Origin: Luscinia megarhynchos
Lineage: Eukaryota; Chordata; Aves; Passeriformes; Turdidae
Length of the DNA stretch: 64,000 nucleotides
Assembly (NCBI GenBank): GCA_034336665.1
Contig: CM067592.1
Coordinates: 46,219,761-46,283,760 of the forward strand
Direction: 5' to 3'
Part shown: piece after piece, positions 36,901 through 45,479 of the stretch
Layout of the letters: each line of letters begins with the position of its first letter
Numbering within the stretch: the stretch's first letter is position 1
Made by a program: the position numbers and the translations under genes
The notes under the pieces: model-generated
Seen by the model: the letters and a program-made list of their open reading frames with translations, nothing else
Told to the model about the DNA's origin: nothing
Databases searched by the model: none

Positions 36901-39434
36901 ATATGAATTCAAATGGTCGATTCTTGTTCTCCCCCCTTTTAGGTGGTACAGGGTCATAATAAAAGGAATTCTTAGAAATGGATTTTTGTCAGTGTATGAG
37001 CTGGACTATGGCAAACATGAGTTTGTCAGCATACAGAAAGTACAGCCCCTCCTGGATACATTCAGAAGACTACCTTTCCAAGCTATAACAGCTCAGCTTG
37101 CAGGTAGGTATCAAGCATTTGCAATTGTTCTTGTTAAAGTCTTACATCAGTGGGCATGTGAGATGAACAGAAATGTAAACTGAACAGAGTCAGAAGTTAC
37201 GTAATTGGTTTTTTCCTCTATGTTTATGTCTTGCTTTTATTCTTGGCATAGGCAATAGTGATTCTGTTTAATTATTTTTGTTTGTTTAATTAAATGTAGC
37301 ACTTCAAGTTACCATCTTTGAGAATGAAGACTTTCCCAGCAGCTGCTTTTCATTGTCATAAAATTTATTATTTAATGTGTGTGATATCTACTATGCAAAA
37401 GACAGAGGGAAATAAAAACTGAATTTTTTTTTGATCCTTTAACATAACCAATTGCCAAGTGTGAAAGTTATGATGTATCTGTTGATAAGAACCTAATGTT
37501 CTGATTGTCTTAGTTTACATAAAGTTAGGAACCTAGATGCTGAATTTCTAGAAAATTTTTATATATGTCTTATCCCTATTGTAATTTACAGTTCTCCAGT
37601 ACATATTTGGAATCCAGAGTTGCCTGGAATATATTGGTTTTCTCAAACAAACAAAAAACTCCACAAGGCTTTCAATAAGCTTACATAAGATAATTTCCTT
37701 AAGAATATGGTGCATCAAGATTGTGCATACATCTGAGAGAATTTAAAAAATAAAATTTGTTTTCTCCTTGCTGTCTTTTCTGTCCTTTCAAAAACTTTCC
37801 TTTATTTCTGTTTTGTGTTCAGATATATACATCTCGTCTTAGTCAGCTGCTGCTTTCTGATGCTGTTTGGTCAGCACTGTTGTAGATTTCAGTCACAGAA
37901 TATGCTTGTTGGAAGTGACAGGTGACAGAGTTAGTGCTCTGTGCCTTCTGTGGATTTGCTTTCCTGCATAGCCTCAGTGTGACCTTGGGGGTTGCTTTAA
38001 ACTGGTGATGGGTGATGGATGTGCTACTGACAGGCTGGGATCCTCAGTGTGCAGTGCTGTAATGGGGCTGATTTCTAGCTGTGTCTTTCTTCTGGTGGAT
38101 CCAGTTCAGCCAGCCTGCAAGTCACCCACTTTTCCTGCTTCACTGAGTCCCCCAGGTGGCTAGTTAAATTGCCTCTGAGATGCTTCATATTGTCAAAGTA
38201 GGCCAGCTGAGCCTGGAAGATCATTAACTATTTGTCCTGCTATTCTTCCACTTCTTTCTCTCTGTGTTTGTATCTCATACCTCTTAGTTTCTGATCTGTT
38301 TCCTTCTAAAATCCCATTTGCTTCCACAATAGTCTTTCCTAGCATTAATTTTCCTTTCTTAAGTGTTGATTAACTATTGGCTTTTTAATTTCTTTTTTAA
38401 TCTGCAGGCAGCTGTGTTCCTATATTGTCATTTCAGTGACAAGCTGTTGCTAATAGTAAAAGCAAAGTATAGTCATTATGCTGTTCTGCACATCTGTAAA
38501 GTGGCTTTTGGGTGTTCCTGCATGATATTTGAGCCCCTGTGTTTAGATACTGTAACCAGCAGTGGTCTGGGGAATTGAAGGAGCTGTTTATTTCTCAGTG
38601 AATTGTAGCCATGTTCAAAAACCCGCTTAGGTTCCAGCAGACTTGACTTTGTGGGATGCTGCTCTGAAAAAAGTAAGAGCAGTTGTGAGGCATTTAGGCA
38701 TATTTTCTCTTTTTTTCTGCCCTCTGTATGTCTGGTTTGGGACTTGAAGGTTTGGCAGGTGTTTTAGTAATGGATGCTGCTTTGAGAAGAAGAAAATCTA
38801 AAGCAAGGCCAACGGGACAAGTAATGTCAGCACCCGTAGGCTGAGTATAAAGAAAGTTTGTTTTGAAAGGATCTTTAGTTTCCTTCTTTTCATTGTTCCT
38901 GATAAGCCCTGGTCATGCAAGGCAGCCAATATTCTCTACATTGCTCAGTGAGTCAGTGCATATGCCTTTCACTTCTGCAAACATATTATTATCTTTAGAC
39001 TTCAAGAAAAAATAAATGTCATAGTTTGTGTAATAATTAAGCATGTTTGTGTGGGAGATGAGTGAGCTTGTTTTTCTTTTCTAGATTTAAGTTGCTTTCA
39101 TTAGCACTTTAAAAATCTGTTTTCTCAAGTATTTAAACTTACACCGCTTCTTTATAAACTTAGATTGTTCTAGTCTGTGAATTACCTTCTGTTTTGCTTT
39201 ACATTTGTCCTAGGAGTGAAAAACCAGCAGTGGTCAGAAGAGGCATCAATAGTGTTTCGGAATCTCGTAGAGAAGAAACCTTTTGTGGCACAGATACAGG
39301 CTGTTAATGACAGCACTAACTCTTGGGATCGAAAAATAGTGACTTTTCTTGTGGACACATCTCTTCCACATATTGATAGATGGATTCATGATTTTGTGTC
39401 TCAGAGTCTTGTGGAATTTTCTAAGGGTGATTAA
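5400..39434 (+). CDS. TDRD7: Tudor domain-containing protein 7 (5' end missing), 15 coding exons
   Basis: Joined coding exons are 5400-5541, 6634-6847, 11761-11846, 12994-13211, 26868-27448, 29602-29788, 30800-30911, 31757-31959, 32093-32227, 33887-33970, 34132-34266, 34592-34702, 36129-36619, 36943-37103 and 39214-39434. They sum to 3081 nt: 1026 residues plus TAA, with every phase matching. Human TDRD7 is about 1098 residues, so only about 70 N-terminal residues (the start and most of LOTUS 1) lie upstream. Visible domains are LOTUS 2 (residues ~155-225 of this piece), LOTUS 3 (~279-350) and three Tudor repeats (~440-515, ~627-720, ~890-955). The family is a scaffold of germ granules/chromatoid bodies and lens RNA granules: LOTUS domains bind the Vasa/DDX4 helicase or RNA, and Tudor domains bind methyl-arginine tails. 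In mammals its loss causes cataract and male sterility. No frameshift or stop interrupts any exon. Two introns have GC donors. Confidence 0.97.
6634..6847 (+). CDS. TDRD7: TDRD7 exon: low-complexity linker between LOTUS 1 and 2
   Basis: Acceptor CTCTTTAG|GAAAGCC; donor ACAG|GTCAGT at 6848. Phase 1 in, phase 2 out. It encodes [10 protein letters not shown] at the start and [11 protein letters not shown] at the end, both conserved family anchors. The middle is a Pro/Arg/Ser-rich, probably disordered linker that is poorly conserved. A run of 36 TG dinucleotides begins 10 nt into the following intron (see findings). Confidence 0.93.
6857..6928 (+). repeat. (TG)36 microsatellite at a splice donor
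   Basis: Thirty-six uninterrupted TG units (72 nt) are followed by CGCGC. The run starts at intron position +10 relative to the donor at 6848, and is (UG)n in the TDRD7 transcript. Such arrays are highly length-polymorphic. Confidence 0.99.
6929..11760. other. TDRD7 intron, TG-biased, no gene seen
   Basis: 4.8 kb of intron rich in TG/CTG words, giving many short open frames on both strands. None has a recognisable domain. No CR1 copy or other repeat was recognised in it. Confidence 0.6.
11761..11846 (+). CDS. TDRD7: TDRD7 exon: linker before LOTUS 2
   Basis: Acceptor CCAATTTTAG, donor AGTG|GTATGT. 86 nt, phase 2 in, phase 1 out. It encodes a Ser-rich linker including [13 protein letters not shown], which aligns with the family segment ending in HLSRTST. 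No recognised domain. Confidence 0.9.
12994..13211 (+). CDS. TDRD7: TDRD7 exon: LOTUS 2 domain
   Basis: Acceptor TTTTTTTTAACAG, donor ACA|GTAAGT. 218 nt, phase 1 in, phase 0 out. It carries the second OST-HTH/LOTUS fold: helix 1 [13 protein letters not shown], then [14 protein letters not shown], then LENWPHVCT. The human equivalent is RIKEILNKHNNGI...HWPHICT. LOTUS domains of this family contact DEAD-box helicases or RNA. Confidence 0.95.
14147..14171 (+). repeat. (AAAC)n / poly-A simple repeat
   Basis: CAAACAAACAAACAAACAAA passing into an A run. A short simple repeat in the large TDRD7 intron. Confidence 0.9.
16559..16586. repeat. Perfect hairpin, 11-bp arms, 6-nt loop
   Basis: TATAATAGCTT (16559-16569) pairs exactly with AAGCTATTATA (16576-16586) around CATGCA, about 75 bp before a CR1 3' end. 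Confidence 0.9.
16660..16960 (-). mobile_element. CR1 LINE 3' end, minus strand
   Basis: Begins TTGGAAGGACTCTATCAGTGATCGTCTAGTCCAA, the reverse complement of a CR1 3' terminus. It continues with the characteristic CTGTTCCAGTG...CCACCCTGCTGGTAAAGAAATGTTTCCTAACATC block. The similarity fades past about 16960. It is a 5'-truncated copy, the usual state of CR1. Confidence 0.75.
17350..18960 (-). mobile_element. CR1 LINE with reverse transcriptase region, minus strand
   Basis: About 1.6 kb colinear with the reverse complement of CR1 from the 3' end through the RT domain. Landmarks are ATACCTCCAGGGATGGTGACTC (17460), GAGGGGCCCAGAACCGGACA (17829), AGGCCAGGATGCCATTGGCC (17934) and GACAGGCCTGTAGTTCTCCAG (18672). 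The coding frame carries many stops and indels, so it is inactive. It is 5'-truncated inside the RT region at about 18960. Confidence 0.9.
18961..21284. other. Unique intronic sequence
   Basis: AT-rich TDRD7 intron with no gene, RNA gene or recognisable repeat beyond a GTTT/GGTTT-rich patch near 19640-19700. Confidence 0.55.
21285..21480 (-). mobile_element. CR1 LINE 3' end fragment, minus strand
   Basis: Starts CAGAATCACTGGGGTTGGAAGGAACCTC and reads on to TTCAACCCCCATGCAGGGTCATCTGCA and ATTCCAGTCCTG. This is the inverted 3' terminal region of a CR1 element, about 190 bp. Confidence 0.8.
22970..24200 (-). mobile_element. CR1 LINE, minus strand, 3' half
   Basis: Starts at the inverted CR1 3' terminus (GTCACAGAATCACAGAATATTG). 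It continues with GAGCCTGTTCCAGTGCTCAAACCACC, CTCAGGCCATTCCCTCTGGTCCTGTCACTGGTC-like, CTCCAGGCTGAACAGACC and GTGCTGAGGTTGGAGCCCTCTGGAACCCC. RT-region sequence reaches about 24170 (GAACCTGTGCTGGCTGTGAC). It belongs to a different CR1 subfamily from the 17350-18960 copy, and its frame is broken. Confidence 0.9.
24336..24368. repeat. Perfect hairpin, 13-bp arms, 7-nt loop
   Basis: The left arm TTTTAATAACAAG (24336-24348) is the exact reverse complement of the right arm CTTGTTATTAAAA (24356-24368). Confidence 0.95.
24380..24490 (+). mobile_element. CR1 LINE 3' terminus, plus strand
   Basis: Ends TCTTTCTAACTCAGGATAGTCTATGATTCTGTGATTCTAG, the forward CR1 3' end with its ATTCTRTG terminal repeats. 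Only about 110 bp remain. It lies close to the minus-strand CR1 that ends near 24200, making an inverted pair. Confidence 0.75.
25065..25091. repeat. Perfect hairpin, 12-bp arms, 3-nt loop
   Basis: TATCAAAGCTTT (25065-25076) and AAAGCTTTGATA (25080-25091) are exact reverse complements around TGC. Confidence 0.95.
26249..26366. repeat. Perfect 59-bp tandem duplication
   Basis: The unit at 26249-26307 (starts GCATGGTTTGAAAGGGTC, ends AGACAAATTTAT) is repeated immediately at 26308-26366 without a mismatch. It lies about 500 bp before the LOTUS 3 exon. Confidence 0.98.
26868..27448 (+). CDS. TDRD7: TDRD7 exon: LOTUS 3 domain and lead-in to Tudor 1
   Basis: Acceptor TTTTCCAAG, phase 0 in, 581 nt, phase 2 out. 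The third LOTUS domain runs from about 27045 to 27240 ([17 protein letters not shown], then [20 protein letters not shown], then ICVVDYVS). A disordered acidic/lysine-rich linker precedes it. The conserved block [13 protein letters not shown] and [10 protein letters not shown] leads into the first Tudor repeat. The reading frame requires the exon to end at AG 27448, so the intron starts with GCAAGT, a GC donor. This is the second-largest exon here. Confidence 0.95.
27449..27454 (+). promoter_or_regulatory. TDRD7: GC splice donor (AG|GCAAGT)
   Basis: The frame of both flanking exons (LIR | YVGKDY, conserved in the family) fixes the junction at 27448/29602. The intron therefore begins GCAAGT rather than GT. 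Apart from the C at +2, the site is a perfect donor consensus, as is typical of true GC-AG introns. Confidence 0.9.
29602..29788 (+). CDS. TDRD7: TDRD7 exon: first half of Tudor 1
   Basis: Acceptor ATATTGTAG; the first base completes the Arg codon split by the preceding GC-AG intron. It encodes [17 protein letters not shown] and then the Tudor core [19 protein letters not shown], ending HRVK. The family alignment is gap-free if the exon ends at 29788 (AAG|GCAAGC, a second GC donor). A GT donor (AGA|GTAAAG) lies 6 nt earlier and would delete two residues in frame. Confidence 0.92.
29783..29794 (+). promoter_or_regulatory. TDRD7: GC donor AAG|GCAAGC with overlapping GT donor 6 nt upstream
   Basis: The gap-free family alignment puts the exon end at 29788 with intron start GCAAGC. 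GTAAAG at 29783 is an alternative canonical donor in the same phase; its use would remove Val-Lys. Which one is used cannot be decided from sequence alone. Confidence 0.75.
30800..30911 (+). CDS. TDRD7: TDRD7 exon: second half of Tudor 1
   Basis: Acceptor CATTGTCAG, donor GCAG|GTAAGA, phase 0 to phase 1. It encodes [12 protein letters not shown], the aromatic-cage Tudor strand motif (family form CYVDYGFSE), and ends in [12 protein letters not shown], the conserved linker helix. Confidence 0.96.
31540..31560 (+). repeat. (TTGG)5 simple repeat
   Basis: TTGGTTGGTTGGTTGGTTGGT in the TDRD7 intron about 200 bp before the exon at 31757. Confidence 0.9.
31757..31959 (+). CDS. TDRD7: TDRD7 exon: SN-like extension after Tudor 1
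   Basis: Acceptor TATCTTACAG, donor CACCTACAG|GTACCA, phase 1 to phase 0. It encodes [20 protein letters not shown] and [18 protein letters not shown], nearly identical to mammalian TDRD7. This is the SN-like half that packs on an extended Tudor domain. Confidence 0.97.
32093..32227 (+). CDS. TDRD7: TDRD7 exon: start of the Tudor 2 region
   Basis: Only 133 nt of intron separate it from the preceding exon. Acceptor AACTGTTGCAG, donor TACAAG|GTAAGT. 45 codons, phase 0 both ends, the same length as the human segment. It encodes [17 protein letters not shown] and [16 protein letters not shown]. Confidence 0.96.
33887..33970 (+). CDS. TDRD7: TDRD7 exon: Tudor 2 core, NAGNAG acceptor
   Basis: 84 nt, phase 0 both ends, donor GAG|GTAAGA. 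It encodes [21 protein letters not shown], the first strands of the second Tudor repeat. The acceptor is GCAGCAG, so the exon may start at 33887 (adds Gln) or 33890. Confidence 0.94.
34132..34266 (+). CDS. TDRD7: TDRD7 exon: Tudor 2 strands 3-5
   Basis: Acceptor TTCTTCTTTCAG, donor CCTCAG|GTAAAA. 45 codons, phase 0 both ends. It encodes [20 protein letters not shown] and ends IAIPPQ. The Tudor cage position usually written VxFxDxG is preserved as VQFMDSG. Confidence 0.97.
34592..34702 (+). CDS. TDRD7: TDRD7 exon: linker helix after Tudor 2
   Basis: Acceptor TATGTTCTTAG, donor ATGAAG|GTAAGT. 37 codons, phase 0 both ends. It encodes [20 protein letters not shown] and then VLWLRDAV, matching the mammalian protein with few changes. 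Confidence 0.97.
36129..36619 (+). CDS. TDRD7: TDRD7 exon: SN-like part of Tudor 2, linker, start of Tudor 3
   Basis: Acceptor TGTTCCAAG, donor GATGA|GTAAGT, phase 0 to phase 2. The conserved start is [20 protein letters not shown] and [15 protein letters not shown] diverged Ser/Gly-rich linker follows, then [19 protein letters not shown] and MEEMILYYS, opening the third Tudor repeat. Confidence 0.97.
36943..37103 (+). CDS. TDRD7: TDRD7 exon: Tudor 3 core
   Basis: Acceptor CCCCCCTTTTAG, donor TTGCAG|GTAGGT, phase 2 to phase 1. It encodes [22 protein letters not shown] and [12 protein letters not shown], the third Tudor motif with its DYG turn intact. Confidence 0.97.
39214..39434 (+). CDS. 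TDRD7: TDRD7 terminal coding exon
   Basis: Acceptor CATTTGTCCTAG, phase 1 in. It encodes [16 protein letters not shown], then [18 protein letters not shown] and ends VEFSKGD followed by TAA (39432-39434). The family C-terminus is the same to within a few residues (ELSKVN in human), so the stop is authentic. Confidence 0.97.
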
Positions 39435-39690
39435 TCATCACTTCTGAAATGTAGCTGCTTAGCAATAAAATAAGTAACAGGCTTTGAAGAGAAATAAAAC
39501 TACTACATGGCCTTGAAGACATAATGGGGATATAATTGCAAAATCTGTGTTTGTTTTAACAAGTTTGGATTCTGTTGACTTCAGCTGACTTTCTGAAAAT
39601 TTTCAAGTTGTTTACCATTGTAATGCTAGAATATATGAGTTAAATTATTTTAAAAGTTATTTATCAATAAAACAATGTTCAGTTTTGTTC
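39435..39690 (+). promoter_or_regulatory. TDRD7: TDRD7 3' UTR with polyadenylation signals
   Basis: AATAAA occurs at 39464-39469, 39493-39498 and 39666-39671. The last is followed by a T/GT-rich stretch (GTTCAGTTTTGTTCTCGTG), the usual downstream element. It is the best candidate for the main cleavage site, giving a 3' UTR of about 250 nt; the first two would give very short alternatives. Confidence 0.7.
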
Positions 39691-41019
39691 TCGTGATCGT
39701 TCCCTAATTTTGGAGAGCTTTTTATCTCACAGCTATTACTCAGAGCCATTACAGGGTAGTCCTTCCTTTAACAAGTGTTTTTTATTTCTGAATTTATTGT
39801 CAGAGATGTGCATTATTGTTGACCTTTTCCCTTTTCCTTAACTTGATAAGCTCTGAACAGTGCCTCGTTTGGAATACTGCATTTGTGGGGTGGAGCATTC
39901 ACAGAAGTGTATGCGCTTTGTGTACTTACTGCTCTGTTTGCTGTTCTTTAGCAGTGATACCACTTTCCTGAATTCTCTGCTCCCTTCCTCACCCCACCCC
40001 CTGACCAGCTGCTAAATTCAAAGCATTCCTTTCCCTCTTTTTTGATAGCTTGTTTTCATGTATGCTTCTGAGAAACTTCAGAGGACTTCTGCTCCCTGGA
40101 GACAGGAGAAAGTAGTGTCCTGTAAACATGCAGATGGGTGCTTAAAGTCCTCTGAACACAGTATTTTCAGCCTACTTTAGAACCTACTTTATTTTTGGTC
40201 TTAGAAATATTTAGAGGAGGTGTAGACATGATCACATTTCATAGTCTTCTGTCTCGATTTAAATTTGCTTGCTGTAGTCCCTCTAGATTGTTAAATAGTA
40301 TTAAAGCTTTACACAAATGCCATCAACGGGACTTTTTTCTGCTGTACACAGCTCTGTAGTATTTCTGGTAGTACATAAGCCAAGCTAAGAAATTCTGCTA
40401 TAATGCTGTTTGCAGAAGTACAGGAGACTGGACAGAAAGGGAAACAAGACTGAAAGTGCCATGCATGTGTAACAGTAGCGTGGGGGAGAGACAATGCATA
40501 CAGATACTCTGAGCAAACAAGCTGTTTTGGCATGTGGGACTTACATTTGCAGTCTCTTAGTCTAATTCTGGTGGTGGTCTGGAGAAGGTCTGGGCTAAGC
40601 TGCTCTTGGAAGTCTGGTGCTTGTCTGTCTGCCTGGATGTCCACTGGGTATAGCAGGGCTGTTACGATTAGAGTGGGCAGTCATAAACCAGCAAACTGCT
40701 ACTCTAATGCAAATTACTACTTAATGTGGTCCTCTCCATATTTATGTGTGCTGAGGCTGAGATTCCTAAGTGTTCTTGAGAGAGAGGTGGTAATGAAGAT
40801 AGTAATTAGTTTTCCATATTAATCAACTTCTTCAGTTGCCATGGAAGAGAAGTTGACAAATGAAAGTGAAGGAAGCCATGTAGTGATGAACTACTGTAAG
40901 ATAAACGTCAATGCAAAGTTTCCCTCTGTGTAGGATGGGTTCTGAGTCTGTACATTTGAATGATGTGGGACAGTAGAATGACAAGCACTTCCCTGAGCTC
41001 CTGAAGAGAGATTTCCTAT
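39691..41019. other. Intergenic sequence 3' of TDRD7
   Basis: No open frame with a recognisable product and no repeat identified. It ends at the target duplication of the solo LTR. Confidence 0.6.
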
Positions 41020-41024
41020 GTATC
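41020..41024. repeat. Target-site duplication, left copy (GTATC)
   Basis: Directly abuts the LTR terminus TGTCACGG and is identical to 42264-42268. Confidence 0.88.
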
Positions 41025-42263
41025 TGTCACGGTGTGACTTCGGGTTTGCCAACCTTAATATATTTAATTTCTTACTGAGACAGGACCCAGGAGTAGAGAC
41101 AAGGCAGGCTCAAAACTTAAAAAAGGTACAAGAAGAAATTTATTAATAATACAAAAAGAAGATATAGCATTCAGGATAAAATTCCTAGATTGTTCCCTCC
41201 TCCCCTTCATTCTACATTTCTTACCAACATACATACAGAGAGAGCACTTCAGTCAGTTATACACTCAAATAATCAGTTCAGTTTACTTCAGAGAGAAAAG
41301 TCCCTTTTCTGGTTATGGCTTAGGGGGTGTCTTCACCTTCACAGTCTGCGTCCATACGAGACCCACAGAACTATGAATTTTCCTCTCATTTACACAGTCC
41401 TTCCAGAGCCGTGTTACGGGTTACGATGCACACATGGGGGTACCACCTCTAAAGGCAGGCTGCTAAAAAAAAAACAGAATTCGCTTCATCTGCTTCTCTA
41501 TCAAATGTCTCTGTTCATATTCCAGTTCCAGAACAGAGACCCCCATTCCCTCGGGGCAAAGGATCCTTTTCTCAAATATTTCAACCCCCCATGTATTTTC
41601 CACAGTTTAAAGGAACTTTACTAAAGTCACAATCCCCACAGCCCACAAAAAAGGTTTTCAGCTACTTGCATCTTTTCAATCTCTTCCCACCAGGAACTTT
41701 GTCTTAATCCCGCTGACTTCTGTAGTCTCCAGGCTTCATTTCTTCTCATTCAGGGGAATTTAGGAGATCCAGGATTCCATCCAGGCATAAAGAAGTTACA
41801 ATTGGCTCCAGATTGTGAAGAAACAAACGTGGGCAGCTGGAGTTCTTCTCTGCCACGTGGAAAGGCGAGCCGAGCCCAGCCAGCAGGGCCGGGGCCATGT
41901 GGCCGGTGCCGGGGCCATGCGGAGCCCGGGGCCCCCAAGCCAGGGGCCCCCCGCAGAGCCGGTGCCGGGCCGGCCCCCAGACCGAGCCCGGAGCCGGGCC
42001 GGAGCCCCCAGCCAGGGACCCCCACACCTCCAGAGACCAGAAACCGAAAGAGCTGAATCAACTCGATGCAACTGTGAATTGTGAAAGCGAAATAACTTTT
42101 TCATTGGTTTCCCGAGCTGTCCATCACCAAATCAGCTCTCTCATTGGTGCCAGCAGCTCACAGGGGAAGCTCCCAGAGACGGGAGAGTGCCTCCCACTCC
42201 CCACCTCATGGAGCCGTCCTTGAGGTGAAACCACCTCCCCCCACACCACGTGAAACCAACACA
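41025..42263 (-). mobile_element. Solo LTR of an endogenous retrovirus (1239 bp), minus strand
   Basis: On the minus strand it starts TGTGTTGGTTTCACGTGG and ends CACACCGTGACA, so it has TG...CA ends. The 5-bp direct repeat GTATC flanks it exactly (41020-41024 and 42264-42268). In the minus orientation there are two CCAAT boxes (complement of 42103-42107 and 42143-42147) and a very GC-rich segment (41860-42050). AATAAA follows (complement of 41139-41144), about 115 bp before the 3' end, the expected U3-R-U5 order. No gag, pol or env sequence is present; it is a recombination product. A 5-bp duplication fits ERVL-like or ERVK-like integration. Open frames inside it are incidental. Confidence 0.88.
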
Positions 42264-42268
42264 GTATC
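42264..42268. repeat. Target-site duplication, right copy (GTATC)
   Basis: Directly follows the LTR terminus CCAACACA and is identical to 41020-41024. Confidence 0.88.
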
Positions 42269-45200
42269 TAAGACCATACCTCACCTTCACAATTGTGCAA
42301 GCTGATAGCTACAAGCCATTTTCATGGCAGTAGATTTTGCTTGAACTATTTTAGAGTTCCACAAGAAATACCTGGGCAATATTTGCATCCTTTAAGGCTT
42401 GAGGATCTTTACCAGAAGTTTGTTTGCATATCTGTACTGATGAGGCAGAGTTTGTGACTCTTCATTTGTAGTACTAGAGGAAAGACTGGCAGATGTTCAA
42501 GAGACTCAAGATGGTTTCCAAGCTTCTCTGCCCATTCTGAAATATGCCTCACCCTCTCCTTGGTTGTTGGTGGCTAAAAAGCCCAGGTCAGAAGCAAGGA
42601 CACATTCCTGCAGTCCCACACATTTGCACAGCTCAGTGCGGGAGCTCACAGAGGCTGCTTTGTATGTTGGCTAAACAGACTGCAGTCTTAACTGATCAGC
42701 AAACCCATGGGCACTGCTGTTGACGTGGGTTTTTTGAGTTGTTCTGTGCGTTGCAGGGTGATAGTGAATGGTGTGAATGGTTTGTAGGTGTGAATGATTT
42801 TCCTGCTTTCATGAATGCATGGCCCTTCACTAGGGCTTCGTCTATGGCCCGTGTCTCAGTCAGGCAGGTGGTGGAGTTACTTTCCATTCTCACAGCTATT
42901 AGAAAGGCTCCACTAGAATCCTGCATGCAGTTTTGTCCTTCAGGAAATACATTGATTAATCACAGAGAATCTAGATGAAAGCAACAACAATGTTTAGAAA
43001 GCCTGGTTCAAAGAGTAGGGTTTGCAGTTGGTCTGGGTGGAAGAAAGCTAAGGAGGGGAAGACCTTCAGAAGTTTCCACTGGTAACTATTTTTATATGTA
43101 GATCAAATAAGGCATATAAAAGCTTTAGTTGCAGGAAGAAACAGGCACAGCGAGGGAATTCACTGGAACTCCAGTTTCACTATAAATGCCAAAACCATGT
43201 AGGATGTATCTGCAGAAGCCCAGCTGATCATCCCTTGGAATGTGGATTTGGAATGTGTAATTCTTGGGAGCCCACCCAGGATAACTTTGCAACCAGAAAA
43301 AGGGAATGCAGCTTTGGTAAACATGTTTTGTGGATCATTAATTTTATAAAATGGAAAATGATCATTGATTACCTAGAGAAAAGAGATGATGCTGTAGTAG
43401 CTAAAATAAACAAAGCAGGTCTCTTACTTACCCCAAGGCCATGAACAATAAGCACTTGCAAAACTCCTCTTTTCTGCTTATTCCATTTCAGCCGATTTTG
43501 TTAAGTTGACAAAGTTTACCTGTTTTCATCTCCCAGTGTGTTCACTCCAGTTCATTTCAACAAACTTCTATTTTGTCAGAGAAATGGGAGAACTCTCTTT
43601 GCCATTCAAAATTAATTCCTTTCTCTAGGGTTCTCAATCCTGGACTCCTCCTTCCCCATTTGAGAAGACGTTTGTTGCAAATATCTTTTGTCTCTGTGTA
43701 TTTACCACTCATCCTGTGTCCTCACAGCTGTGCATCAGGCAAACCTTTGAGAGCCTGGATTCTCATATGCTGACTGTGTTAGACGAAAAAAAGTGAGGAA
43801 AAACCATGCAACAGAAAAAACATTAGTTTAAACCTTCATAAAGCCTGAAAGCTCCCCTTTGTGTTCTTTCGTTCTTTGCTGATGTTTTCAGGTTGAACAG
43901 GAGAATTGCACTGCTCTGTGAAGAGCTTGGCTAGGGCAAGAGGAGCTCATGACTTGAGTGGATGTGTTTCGAGCATGCCAAGCCACTTCCCTGACAGCCA
44001 TTGTGTAGTCAGGGTTGGTGAAACTTGCTGTCTTGTGAAAAGTGCTGCACTGAAAATTACCTGCAGCATTCCTTACCACAGTGTGTCACAGCAAACCACC
44101 AAGAAGGAACTACCACTGACGCACTGAAAATGAGAAGCTGGGTCCATGTCTTGCCTCATGGAGACAGGCTGAGTGCATTCCATGGGGACCAACACACCTT
44201 GGATGAGGTTCTGCTGGCCACAAAGCTACATCTGGCAGCAGCCAGATGGGATTTTAAAAAATGGATCAAATGTATCTCTTGAGTGCAAAACCAGTGTGGG
44301 CTTATAGAGAAGCTCAGTGGTGCCAGGGGATCACTTCCTGAGCTTCTCTTGGCTTGCACACCCTGGAGAAAGGCATTTGGTAAACACGTGGCATAGGAAC
44401 TGGCATCCAGGTTTGTCTGGTCTTATACCTGTCAGGCTTCTTCAGCCTGAGCAAACAGACTGTGGGTGAGTTGGGTTCTAAGTGCCCTCTTCTCTCCTGC
44501 CAGCAGCTGGGATGATGCCAGTGACTTGGGCCATAATCCTGCTCACCTCAACGAGACATGCACTGAATCCAGTGCTTGCCACAGCCCTATTTGTATCCTT
44601 CATTTGTCCTAGCTGGGAGCAGTATTTTTGGAGGTAACTGCAGACCTTCCTTCAAATGCCATAGGACATAGGATTTCAGTTCCAGGCAGGCCACATACAA
44701 AAAAAAAAAAGACCAAAGTACTATCATATTGGCAACTGGGGCCATTTTCAGATGAAGGTCATCACTAGGTCTGGGAAGTATGAGGATGGAGAACTGTTCA
44801 CATGGACTGGCCACGTCTGGTAAACCTGGACCCTCTCCACTCTTGGCTTGTGGCTGCTGGTGGAGACCAGACAGCAGAGCTAAGGAAGAGCTTGGGGCTG
44901 ACTCTTTATGGGAGATTTGGTAAAAAATCATTAAAAGACACATCCATGGGGCTTTAAAGTGACTTAAAGGTGAGACAGGGAAAAGGAGATTTGGCAGCAA
45001 TGTTAAAACTTGATACCACAAGACTGGAAGGCGGCTCTCCTGGGCTGAATGCAGACTTGGAGTAGCTCTAGTGGCTGTCACTGGATGCATGGAGCAAACT
45101 GAGAGGGGGTAAAGTAAGGCGCGGGATTAGTAGGTGCATTGATACAGACGCAGTTGTGGGGAAGGAGCTTTCACAAAGTGCCCGTGACTGCAGCTGCAGG

Positions 45201-45479
45201 CCCCCAGCAGTGCTGGCAGCGGGGCCATCCAGCCACAGGCCTGGGTGCCATGACTCGGCTGAGCCTCGAGGCCTCCCTGCTCCCCCTGTCCCAGAGCTGC
45301 GCCGCTCCTCCCGCTCCTTTCCCAGCCGCACTCTCAGGTGCTTCACAGCGTCCAGAATCCCCAAAAGATGCTTGTACATCTTGTGGGGCTTCCCAAAAAG
45401 GCAGTTTGCCGAACCATCTGGCTCGGCACTCTGAAGGACATAGCCACGGGACTACAGACAAGGTCCAGCGGGTCTGAAT
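42269..45479. other. Intergenic sequence between the LTR and the CpG island
   Basis: No recognisable coding region. A 13-nt A run lies near 44699-44711. The longest open frame (44587-45090, minus) has no domain-like features and is judged to be chance. Confidence 0.55.

Noticed and set aside
41190..41624. 144-codon plus-strand frame
   Set aside because: Lies within the solo LTR, in the sense opposite to the element; incidental.
44587..45090. 167-codon minus-strand frame
   Set aside because: No domain, odd composition and no family resemblance; likely chance.
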